Source: Microbulbifer sp. HZ11 | GTDB lineage: Bacteria > Pseudomonadota > Gammaproteobacteria > Pseudomonadales > Cellvibrionaceae | Reading direction: 5' to 3' | NCBI RefSeq assembly: GCF_000708675.1 | Contig: NZ_JELR01000002.1 | Coordinates: forward strand, 372,001-436,000 | DNA length: 64,000 bases | Part shown: piece after piece, positions 18,746 to 27,349 of the stretch | Position numbering within the stretch: the first letter of the stretch is position 1 | How the letters are laid out: every line of letters starts with the position of its first letter | Made by a program: the position numbers and the translations under genes | The notes under the pieces: generated by a model | Told to the model about the DNA's origin: nothing | Database searches by the model: none | Seen by the model: only the letters and a program-made list of their open reading frames with translations

Positions 18746-20848
18746 ATGCGCGGGACTCGTACCACCCTTGCTCTGGCCATTGCCGCCACCAGTACGCTTT
18801 CCATTGCCGCGGAAAGCAACTCCCAGATCAAAGAAGAAGTAGTGGTTACCGCAAGTCGTACGGAAAAACCCTTAAGCGCCATTCCCAATACCGTCACCCT
18901 GATCGACCAGCAGGAACTGACCAATCAGATGGCCGCCACCAGCGACCTGTCGACCATTCTCGGCAACCTGATTCCGAGCTTTTCCCCCAGCCGCCAGAAG
19001 ATGACCAGTTCAGGCGAGAGCCTGCGCGGCCGCAAACCACTCTACCTGATCGACGGTGTACCGCAGTCCAACCCTCTGCGTGACGGCGGTCGCGATGGTC
19101 ACACCATTGATCCACTGGTTCTGGAGCGGGTGGAAGTGATTCACGGTGCCAACGCCATCCACGGCATGGGCGCCTCCGGCGGTATCATCAACCTGATTAC
19201 CCGCACCCCGAGCGACGAGTTTCAACAGAGTGTGCGGGTGGAGTCTGCTTTTCAGACCGATGAGTTGAACGACACTCTGGGCTACAACGGCAGCTACAGC
19301 CTTTCCGGCAAGTTAAGCGATGTAGACGTGTTGGCCAGCATGACCTACCGCAATTCCGGTATCAGCTACGATGCCAATGGGGAGATTGTCGGCTTCGACA
19401 ATACCCAGGGCGACACTATGGACAGTGAAACCAGCAATGCGTTTATCAAGGCTGGTTACAGCTGGGATAGCCAACGCGTGCAGCTGACCATCAACCACTT
19501 TCTGGTGGAGGGGAACAACAACTGGCTAAGCGTGGACGGCGATATTGACGCCGGTATTCCCACCACGGCGGTAAAAGGTGAAGTACCAGGAAAGTCCCCC
19601 TCCAACGAGGTCACCACGATAAACCTGCAATACAGTAACGAAGATTTCTTCGGGCAGAAGCTGCGCGCCCAGGTATTTTCGCAGGATTTTGCCGGAACCT
19701 ATGGCGCGACCAACAGCGGCACGTTTCAGGATGAAGACACCTACGGTCCTGATCTGTACGACCAATCCCAGAACAACTCAGAAAAACGCGGTCTCAAGCT
19801 GACACTGATCAAGGACCAGATCGCCGGCGCCCCGGTAAGCCTCGCCTACGGTGTGGACCTACTGGAAGACGAAACCTGGCAGCAACTGATTCTGACCAGT
19901 CGAGCCTGGGTTCCGCCCACCCAGTATAAAAATATCGCGCCCTATGCTCAGGCGGAATTCAGCGGTATCGACCAGCTGACGGTTACCGCCGGCGTACGCC
20001 ATGAGATCTCCGAATTACAGGTTGATGATTTCACAACCCTCGCGTCTTACGGCAGCCAGTTCGTCAAAGGTGGCAAACCCGAATTCAGCGAAACACTCGG
20101 AAATATCGGCGCGACCTATGCATTCACCGACGGCCTGCGAGTTTACGCAAACTATTCAGAGGGATTTTCCATGCCGGATGTGGGGCGGGTTCTACGCGGC
20201 ATCAATGAACCGGGCCTTGCGGTCGAAAGCTTCCTGGACATGCAGCCAATTCTCACTGAGAACCAGGAACTGGGGCTGGAGTTTACCAGTGAGGCATTCG
20301 CAGCCCAGCTCGCCTACTACTCATCCGATTCCGATATTGGCCAGCGCCTGGCGCTTGGCGACGATGGCATCTACAGCGTGCAACGGGAAAAGACCGATAT
20401 CGACGGTTTTGAACTGCGCGGCCAGTGGTACGCCACTGACACCGACACCCTGGAGGCCCGCTATGCCTACACCAAAGGCCGATACGACTCCAATGACGAT
20501 GGCAAGGTGGATACAGATCTGGATGGCCGCAATATCGCTCCCAACCGCTTTAACCTGAGCTGGGCACGTAACTGGAGCGAGGTGTTGAGTACGCGAATCC
20601 AAGCAAATTGGCTGCTGGACCGTGATTTCGAAAACTCAGCAGGTGACGTCACCCGTGAATTTGACGGCTATACCATCATTGATGCCAGCGCACAGCTGCA
20701 GGCGATGGGCGGTGAACTCGCATTGGGTATCCAAAACCTGACCAATCAAGACTACTTCACCTACTACTCCCAGACCGCGGGTAATGACATCCGCAACTTC
20801 AAGGGGATTGGGCGCAGTGTGAACCTGTCTTACTCCAAGGTATTCTAA
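18746..20848 (+). CDS. TonB-dependent siderophore-type outer-membrane receptor
   Basis: A 700-residue outer-membrane receptor, probably for a ferric siderophore. A signal peptide covers about residues 1-21 (ends SIAAE). A TonB box (EEVVVTASR) lies at about residue 30, then a plug domain with LRGRKPLYLIDGVPQ and LERVEVIHGANAIHGMGASGGIINLIT. The rest is beta-barrel, ending in Phe (NLSYSKVF). The sequence NYSEGFSMPDVGRVL in the barrel is typical of siderophore and catecholate-type receptors. Context supports iron: a candidate Fur box upstream and a PepSY membrane protein encoded directly downstream. The ligand cannot be named. Confidence 0.9.
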   Translation: MRGTRTTLALAIAATSTLSIAAESNSQIKEEVVVTASRTEKPLSAIPNTVTLIDQQELTNQMAATSDLSTILGNLIPSFSPSRQKMTSSGESLRGRKPLYLIDGVPQSNPLRDGGRDGHTIDPLVLERVEVIHGANAIHGMGASGGIINLITRTPSDEFQQSVRVESAFQTDELNDTLGYNGSYSLSGKLSDVDVLASMTYRNSGISYDANGEIVGFDNTQGDTMDSETSNAFIKAGYSWDSQRVQLTINHFLVEGNNNWLSVDGDIDAGIPTTAVKGEVPGKSPSNEVTTINLQYSNEDFFGQKLRAQVFSQDFAGTYGATNSGTFQDEDTYGPDLYDQSQNNSEKRGLKLTLIKDQIAGAPVSLAYGVDLLEDETWQQLILTSRAWVPPTQYKNIAPYAQAEFSGIDQLTVTAGVRHEISELQVDDFTTLASYGSQFVKGGKPEFSETLGNIGATYAFTDGLRVYANYSEGFSMPDVGRVLRGINEPGLAVESFLDMQPILTENQELGLEFTSEAFAAQLAYYSSDSDIGQRLALGDDGIYSVQREKTDIDGFELRGQWYATDTDTLEARYAYTKGRYDSNDDGKVDTDLDGRNIAPNRFNLSWARNWSEVLSTRIQANWLLDRDFENSAGDVTREFDGYTIIDASAQLQAMGGELALGIQNLTNQDYFTYYSQTAGNDIRNFKGIGRSVNLSYSKVF

Positions 20849-20859
20849 TAAATAACGAG

Positions 20860-20922
20860 TGCTCGCCTGCAAGCAGGCTCCGATTGGAAGATACTCCGTA
20901 GGAGCCCGCTGGCTGGCGAATC
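20860..20922. repeat. Inverted pair of REP-like elements
   Basis: gctcgcctgcaagcaggctcc and, inverted, ggagcccgctggctggcgaa, separated by about 14 bases. The core GTAGGAGC resembles Pseudomonas-type REP sequences. It lies between the receptor and PepSY genes without a terminator T-run. Confidence 0.65.
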
Positions 20923-20939
20923 CATAAATACGTCATTCC

Positions 20940-22136
20940 ATGCGCAAAACATATTTCGTCCTGCACAAATACGCCGGTCTCACCCTGGGCCTACTGCTGT
21001 CATTGATCGGCCTCACCGGCAGTCTGCTGGTGTTCGACCACGCGCTGGATGAAACACTTGCACCGCAAACGGTAACCTTCAACCCGAGTGATCGCCCCGC
21101 CAGTTATTCAGAAATACTGGCAGCCGCGCAAGCCGCGGTTCCCGGAAATCCCGAGCCCACCCGCCTGATGACCCAGCGCCAGCCAGGCAGCCCCCACGTT
21201 GTACGCTTCCCCACACCGGAAGGCGCACCCGGCCCTATCGAAGTCAGCGTGTCACCCACCGACGCCGAAGTGCTGGCTGTGCGCGGCTGGGGCACCACGG
21301 AATACACCATGACCTGGCTGTACCGCCTGCACTACACGCTGCTCGCGGGAAAAAATGGCAAAACTGTGGTGGGTTTTATGGGCCTGCTACTGATGGTGTT
21401 CTGTATTTCCGGTGTCGTATTGTGGTGGCCAAAACTGAGGCACAGCGGAACTCGAGACTGGAAGCGGGCTTTTTCCATTTCGCGCACAGGGAATCGATTC
21501 CGGTTTTACTTTGACATCCACAAGGTCTTCGGCATTTATTTTTTACCGCTGCTGTTAATGATCAGCTTCTCCGGTGTGACGCTGGTATTTCCGACGCAAG
21601 TAGAAGCGGTTGTCGGCAGCCTGTTCAAAGTGGAGCCCCGCCCCGCCCTGCCCGGTTCACGGGTAATATCTGGCACACCGATTTCGCCGGATATGGCGGT
21701 AACCATTGGTGAAGAGGTTTTCCCCGGTGGTGTTCTGAAACGGATTTATCTGCCGCGCAATAGTGAAGACAGCTACGGCGTGACCTTCCGTGCAGAAGGC
21801 GAAGCCTGGACCAATTACGGAGCCAGCTTTGCACGGCTGGACCAGTACACCGGCGAAGTGCTATTGACTCAGAAGGTTACCGAGATCCCACTCGGTAATA
21901 AAATCCTGCGTTGGCAGTTCCCTCTGCACAATGGGGATGCCCTGGGGATAGTCGGGCGCTGGCTGGTGTTGTTGGCAGGCCTGGTGCCGGCACTGTTGTT
22001 TGGCACCGGCCTGTACCTTTGGTGGCAGAAGCGGCGGTTGAAAACGCAGGCTCAGCGAAAGCAACGAACAACCGTTACCACTATCACTACCACCAGCACA
22101 GAACCTGCCAAGGGAATCATGGCTGAAGCCAAGTGA
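20940..22136 (+). CDS. PepSY-associated TM helix protein (iron uptake partner)
   Basis: 398 residues. An inner-membrane protein of the PepSY_TM family, which often accompanies siderophore receptors and is linked to periplasmic ferric reduction in some systems. TM1 lies at about 13-33 (LTLGLLLSLIGLTGSLLVF). A periplasmic segment follows. Paired helices sit around 143-163 (GFMGLLLMVFCISGVVLWW) and 195-220 (HKVFGIYFLPLLLMISFSGV), and a last helix at about 343-365. Conserved His residues occur in HKYAG, RLHYTLL, DIHKVFG and PLHNGD, as expected for heme- or metal-related electron transfer. It is likely co-transcribed with the receptor 91 bases upstream. Confidence 0.9.
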   Translation: MRKTYFVLHKYAGLTLGLLLSLIGLTGSLLVFDHALDETLAPQTVTFNPSDRPASYSEILAAAQAAVPGNPEPTRLMTQRQPGSPHVVRFPTPEGAPGPIEVSVSPTDAEVLAVRGWGTTEYTMTWLYRLHYTLLAGKNGKTVVGFMGLLLMVFCISGVVLWWPKLRHSGTRDWKRAFSISRTGNRFRFYFDIHKVFGIYFLPLLLMISFSGVTLVFPTQVEAVVGSLFKVEPRPALPGSRVISGTPISPDMAVTIGEEVFPGGVLKRIYLPRNSEDSYGVTFRAEGEAWTNYGASFARLDQYTGEVLLTQKVTEIPLGNKILRWQFPLHNGDALGIVGRWLVLLAGLVPALLFGTGLYLWWQKRRLKTQAQRKQRTTVTTITTTSTEPAKGIMAEAK

Positions 22137-22158
22137 CCCCCTTACATTCATTCCTGTT

Positions 22159-22180
22159 CCCCCATCACCCAGGATGGGGG
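22159..22180. terminator. Hairpin between convergent PepSY and barrel genes
   Basis: Stem cccccatc/gatggggg with a 6-nt loop. The T-run is weak on either side, but the site lies exactly between two convergent stops. Confidence 0.5.
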
Positions 22181-22201
22181 TTACTCGCCGGTAACGAGAC
22201 T

Positions 22202-25200
22202 TTAGAACTTACCAACCATATTGATAAACACACCCTGGCTGTCGTAATCCAGATCGGTCAGATCGTCGGAGAAGTCGGTAAAGTTGTAGCCGATACCCGC
22301 CTTGAAGTTACGCCCCATTTGCCGGTAGAGTGCGAGCAGTGCGCCGCTGCGGCTGTCGCCGGCTTCCGGCAGGTCGAGCAGGCGGCCTTCGATCAGCAGG
22401 TCCCAGTGATTGACGAAGTGCCAGTCCGCGCGCACTACATAGAGATGGGCAGTACTATCGAAGAACTCGGGATCTTCCCGCTCCATACTCAATTGCCCCA
22501 GGCGGTAGGCGTACTTGGCACCGACAGTCCAGCGCTGGGTGAGGTCGTAGTTGGTATCCACGGAGAAGATATGACTCTTCTGCACGAATTCGATGGCGCT
22601 GCTGTTGCTGCTTGACGTTACCAGTACCTGATCATTGGTCGGGACATTGTAGAAATAGGTGTATTTCAACAGGGTGTTCCAGCGGTCGTTATCCACCGGG
22701 CGGTAGGCATAACCCATCACACCTTCGGTAAATTTACCGTCGTAAAACTGGCCCGCGGAACTCTTGCTGTCGGAATAGTTGAGCTTGCCTACTAAACGCC
22801 AGTCCGGGCTCATCTGGTAGCTGAGAGTGTTTTTCAGCAGCCAGGTCTTGCGCTCGTTTTCCAGCACACTTTGCGGATCATCCTCGGTACCCGCTCCGTT
22901 CAGGGTCTGCATGTTATCCACGCGGTATTCCACCGCGCTCGCCACTCGCAGCTCACCATCGTTAAAGCCCATGCTTGCACCCATGGCACGGCGCTCGGTT
23001 TCCGCACCGGTGCGCGGATCTTCAAGGGTACCCGCCTCCAGACTGGTGCCGTAATGCCATTTGTCACTGGGCGCCAGATCCACCCCAAGAGCGTGGGTAA
23101 GACCGGTGGAAACATCACCGTGGGTGTAGCGCTCTTCACCGTAGATACTGGTGGTATCGGAGAAGCGGCTGCGGAAACCACTGTTCAGGTTGCCCTTGCG
23201 CGCGCGCACACCGGTATCGGTGCGCTCGTTATCCAGGGTGTAGTTCAGATAGAGATTGGTACGGTCGGTAACCAGGAAGTCTGTTCCCAGGCGCGCAGCG
23301 GTGCCGGTATCGCCACCAGACAGTTCACTGTCCACCGTCAGGCGGTCGCTGACACGGTAAGCGCCGCCAAAACCGATGCGGTTGTTTTCATCGCGGTTGC
23401 CGGACACTTCCGCGGTGCGCTGCACGAAACCAAAAGCGTTCCAGTTTGCGCCGGAGTCGTAACCGGCCTGGATTGCCACATCGGTACGTTTACCCTGTTT
23501 CTGGGTAAGAGGTACAACCGGTGAAAGGTCTTCGCGAGAATCGGCCCGCGCCGCCGCCGCAATCCTCCAGCGATCACTCAGGCGATACCCCAGCTCCACA
23601 TCGGTGGCTTCTGTCTGCAGCCCCTGCTGCTGTTCCTTGGTGTCGGTCTTAAGGCCCACATCAAAGCGCTCGCCAATGGGCAGGTTGATGGTTGCACCAA
23701 ACTGTTCGGTTTCGTGGGTGGCCAGCTGGCCCGGTCCAGAAAAGCCCGCATCCCGCTGCTGGGCGTAAACAGACATGGAACCGCGCACACCGTCAAAGAA
23801 GTCGCCCATCTGGACGGCAGCCTCGACCTTGTTTGCACCGGCCTTGGCCTGTGGATCGATGGGGCCTATCTGTTCAAAACCGCCCTGGTTGAAACTGTAA
23901 CCACCATCGAGAGAAGAAAGGCTTTCCAGCGTATTGCCCTGACTCTCCGCCACTTCCACCTTCACCCAGGTACCGGCGGTTTTACGCAGTGTCAGATCGA
24001 CACCATGCAGGGACGACTCATTGTCTTCCTCGTCCTGCTGACTGGCGCTAACGCCGATGCGCACATGATCACCGGCCCAGTACTGGGCGCGGCCGCCCAC
24101 CGCGAGGGTATCCAGATCGTCAAAGCCCGGAGTGTATTCATAGCGGGCCACCAGATACTGAGGGTTACCGTTATAAGAGCCATCCTGAACGATCAGGTTG
24201 TCGTTGGCGATCGCCGACAGCGGACGGTTCAGCAGCACGCGGCCCTGTATGTAGTCCACATCGTAATCAATCACCGGAGTCAGGTTTTTCACCCCCAGCA
24301 CCAGGCCGGAGTTTTTGTCCCGCACTTCCACACGCAGGCGCTCAGAGCCGGTGAGAATATCCTGGTGGCGCAGGTAATAGAGGGAGCCACCGGTGCCGCG
24401 GAACTCGTCGCGGCCAGCGATAGTGCCGGGTTCCGCACTGAATGCATCAACTTCAAAACGCTTGTCGCCAAAGTCAGTAACGTCATCGGTTTCGAAGTGG
24501 AAATTGGCCCCGTAGAGGGCGCGGTCGATCTGCGCCAGCTCATTATCGGTATAAGATGCCTTGAAGTTACCCCATAGGCCGTAGTCGTCGTAGTTTTCCA
24601 GCTTGATATAGAACTTGCCGGAAGTGGGCGCATCTTCCACCACCGTGGAGTCATCGCCAAAAGTCGGGTAGTACAGATCACTGTCGAGACGGCGGAACAG
24701 GGCATCCGGCGTCTTTTCCATAAAGTTGGTAAACAGCTCGTCGATCGGCCCTTCATCGGTATCCGCACTGGCGGAAAGGCGCCAGCCGTCACCGAAGCTG
24801 CCGCTGGTATAAAACGCCAGGCGACCGTCGTAACTTGCGGAGTTGTCGTAGTGGGTCTGATCGCCGGTCACCAGTGCGGCCGGACCATTGGTGTCGTCAT
24901 GGGCGATGGTGAGATCCGCAATGCCCACGGTGAACCAGTCGTCGCGGTTGAATTCCAGGTCCCGCAGGAAGAGCTCCCCGTTGCCCTGCTCATCCAGCAC
25001 CGCCACTTCTACCGTATGCAGACCCTTGGCGAAAATTTCCTCGGCAACAAACTCGCCATTACTACTAACCGGAATCTCGCGCCCCGCCAGCCACACGCTG
25101 TGATTGGTCGGAATATCCGCGCCGTTCACCAGCACTGCGTTGCCATTTACCGGGATATTCTGCTCGGACAGGCGGTTTTCGCCGTAGCCCACCAGCAGCT

Positions 25201-27349
25201 CCTGCTCCGTAGTGGTTTCCTGTAATTGCGGCTCGAAGTTATCCACAAGCCACAGGGATTGTGGGCGGGTTTCGTCGAAGCGCTGTTTCCAGTCGTACAC
25301 TCGCAATACATATTTCAGTTTTTTCAGTGGCGCCTGGAAGCTGTCAAAGTCTGCCTGCCAGTCGCCCTCGCCATTCTGGTCAAGGGTGACAACAGCCAGC
25401 GGCTCGTCGCGCAGGGATTGCGCCTCCTCGAAAATCCGCACTTCTGCGCGGGTAATAAACGACGGGTAATTGGTGTAGCGCTTGAACGCGACCCGGCTTT
25501 CCACCAGCTCGGTTTCCGGGTCATCCGCGAAACGGATGGTATTCGGGAAGGCAGTGACATTCAGCCGGGGCTGCATGGTCTGGTTATCGAAGCGGAACTG
25601 GATATTGGCATTGTCCAGTGCCACATCGGTACAACGCTGCAGGTCGGCGGAATTTTTGTGCGGGTCGTACTCTGGCGCGCCGTCCACAGTAATCCGCATC
25701 AGGTTCAACGCGTAGGGGTTGTGGGCAACCGCTTCCTGCTGCAGGCGCTCGATTTCCAGCCGGTCCTGCTCCGCCAGAATCGCCAGCTCGTCATACAGCA
25801 CCTGCACTTCCACGCGGGCGCCGTCCATGTGGATAAAGCCGGTCTGTACCACGTCTTTGGATTCCACGTAACCGCGGCCCTCAAACTCTACCTGATCGTC
25901 TTCGAGGCCGAGCTTTTCCTGTACCAGCTGCATGGTTTTTTTCGCACGCGCAGATGACAGCCCTACGTCGTCGCCATAGACCATGGCCTCACGGCGCTCC
26001 ATACGCTCGTTGTCGCTGTAGCCGACAAAACTCAGGCGCACATTTTGCTTGCCCGCCACTTCGTCCATCAGGCGCTGCATCTGCGCCAGTTGTGCGCTGG
26101 TAATCTGCGGCTCACCACTATTCAGAAAAATCGGCGGCACTTCACCGGTGGGGGATTCATGTTCGATGGTGATGGTTTCCGCATCCGCTGCTTCCGGACA
26201 GGCCTGCACACCGTCGGCGGCAGTCTCCAGCAGGTCGTCGTACCAGAACTCCACTTCCACACGGTGATTCAGTGAGCGCCCCTTAGCGGTGTCGTTGGCT
26301 GCAATCGGCTGCGACGAACCCTTGCCACTGCTGGTCACCATATAGCCTGGCAGATTCAACTGATCCGCCACGGCCAGCGCCACCCGACGTGCTTCCGCGC
26401 GGGACAGTGCCATCTGGTCGTCGTACAGTTCCGCCGGCCCTTCCGGCAGTGCACCGCCGTCGGTGTGACCGACAAAATGAATGGTGAGATTTGGCTTGTC
26501 CTGCAGGGTATTACGCACTTCCTGAATACGCCGCACAAACGCCATCGGTAAATCCGCCTGCCCCGGCTGCAACCGCAATGGGGAAACCAGGTTTTTCAGG
26601 CGCGCCCGCTGGTCGGAGCCCGCGGTATAGCGCAGCTTACACACGGTTTCCTGGCGACAGACCTGGACGCGATTGAGTTGCAGGGCCTCGGCGCGACGCT
26701 GCGCATCTCGCGCTTCCTCATCCAGTTCAAAATAGCGCACCGCCAGCTCCACCCGCCGATTCAGCTCACGACCTTTTTCGGTGATGTTCTCCGACAGGGG
26801 CTCGCTGTCTCCACGCCCCTCCACCACGATGGCCTCATCGGGCAACTCCAGCGCGGTTTGCAGATAATCCGCAATCAACTGTGCACGGGCCTGGGTAAAT
26901 GCCGTTTTATCCGCGTATTCGGCCAGCTCATCGTCATTCAGCGGGCCGCTATCGGTGTGCCCGACGACGATCAGCTGCATTTCATGGGCCGATTCCAGCT
27001 CTGCGAGTTTCTCGCGCAGCTGTTCCACGAGCTCGGGATCAACCTCATCTTCCACTGCACGGAACAGGAGCGGGGGCAGAATGTTGTTTTCCACAACCGC
27101 TTCTTCCGGCGCAATAAAAGTTTCCGCATCCTGTACCCACAACTGCCCTACGGCCGGGATCAGGGTAGTTTCCGTATTGCTACCGAGCGGTTTCTCCGTG
27201 TATTCACCGGCGCTTTCCACTTCCGGCGAGAGCCCCGGAATCAAGTGCCACCAGGCGCTGTCCGCCTGGGTTTCTTCTTGCGCGTAGGCGACGGTGCTTA
27301 CCAGTGCGGCAACGATGACCGCCATTTTTTTCTGCGAAGGACGGAACAT
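22202..27349 (-). CDS. Outer-membrane beta-barrel protein with three N-terminal OmpA domains
   Basis: About 1715 residues. The signal peptide ends at VAYAQ. Three OmpA-like peptidoglycan-binding domains follow in tandem at about residues 90-208, 255-370 and 405-520. Each keeps the Asp (GHTD, GHTD, GYSD) and Arg (QARA, EARR, SARA) that bind diaminopimelate. The third lacks the usual NRRV end. Residues about 580-850 look like beta-sandwich or adhesin-type domains. From about 870 to the end, alternating polar/hydrophobic strands with aromatic girdles run to a terminal Phe (INMVGKF), indicating a large barrel without a TonB plug. This order is the reverse of E. coli OmpA. The ATG at 27349 shares one base with the stop of the giant gene; a GTG at 27352 is an alternative. 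GGGAGG lies just upstream. Confidence 0.85.
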   Translation of the reverse strand: MFRPSQKKMAVIVAALVSTVAYAQEETQADSAWWHLIPGLSPEVESAGEYTEKPLGSNTETTLIPAVGQLWVQDAETFIAPEEAVVENNILPPLLFRAVEDEVDPELVEQLREKLAELESAHEMQLIVVGHTDSGPLNDDELAEYADKTAFTQARAQLIADYLQTALELPDEAIVVEGRGDSEPLSENITEKGRELNRRVELAVRYFELDEEARDAQRRAEALQLNRVQVCRQETVCKLRYTAGSDQRARLKNLVSPLRLQPGQADLPMAFVRRIQEVRNTLQDKPNLTIHFVGHTDGGALPEGPAELYDDQMALSRAEARRVALAVADQLNLPGYMVTSSGKGSSQPIAANDTAKGRSLNHRVEVEFWYDDLLETAADGVQACPEAADAETITIEHESPTGEVPPIFLNSGEPQITSAQLAQMQRLMDEVAGKQNVRLSFVGYSDNERMERREAMVYGDDVGLSSARAKKTMQLVQEKLGLEDDQVEFEGRGYVESKDVVQTGFIHMDGARVEVQVLYDELAILAEQDRLEIERLQQEAVAHNPYALNLMRITVDGAPEYDPHKNSADLQRCTDVALDNANIQFRFDNQTMQPRLNVTAFPNTIRFADDPETELVESRVAFKRYTNYPSFITRAEVRIFEEAQSLRDEPLAVVTLDQNGEGDWQADFDSFQAPLKKLKYVLRVYDWKQRFDETRPQSLWLVDNFEPQLQETTTEQELLVGYGENRLSEQNIPVNGNAVLVNGADIPTNHSVWLAGREIPVSSNGEFVAEEIFAKGLHTVEVAVLDEQGNGELFLRDLEFNRDDWFTVGIADLTIAHDDTNGPAALVTGDQTHYDNSASYDGRLAFYTSGSFGDGWRLSASADTDEGPIDELFTNFMEKTPDALFRRLDSDLYYPTFGDDSTVVEDAPTSGKFYIKLENYDDYGLWGNFKASYTDNELAQIDRALYGANFHFETDDVTDFGDKRFEVDAFSAEPGTIAGRDEFRGTGGSLYYLRHQDILTGSERLRVEVRDKNSGLVLGVKNLTPVIDYDVDYIQGRVLLNRPLSAIANDNLIVQDGSYNGNPQYLVARYEYTPGFDDLDTLAVGGRAQYWAGDHVRIGVSASQQDEEDNESSLHGVDLTLRKTAGTWVKVEVAESQGNTLESLSSLDGGYSFNQGGFEQIGPIDPQAKAGANKVEAAVQMGDFFDGVRGSMSVYAQQRDAGFSGPGQLATHETEQFGATINLPIGERFDVGLKTDTKEQQQGLQTEATDVELGYRLSDRWRIAAAARADSREDLSPVVPLTQKQGKRTDVAIQAGYDSGANWNAFGFVQRTAEVSGNRDENNRIGFGGAYRVSDRLTVDSELSGGDTGTAARLGTDFLVTDRTNLYLNYTLDNERTDTGVRARKGNLNSGFRSRFSDTTSIYGEERYTHGDVSTGLTHALGVDLAPSDKWHYGTSLEAGTLEDPRTGAETERRAMGASMGFNDGELRVASAVEYRVDNMQTLNGAGTEDDPQSVLENERKTWLLKNTLSYQMSPDWRLVGKLNYSDSKSSAGQFYDGKFTEGVMGYAYRPVDNDRWNTLLKYTYFYNVPTNDQVLVTSSSNSSAIEFVQKSHIFSVDTNYDLTQRWTVGAKYAYRLGQLSMEREDPEFFDSTAHLYVVRADWHFVNHWDLLIEGRLLDLPEAGDSRSGALLALYRQMGRNFKAGIGYNFTDFSDDLTDLDYDSQGVFINMVGKF

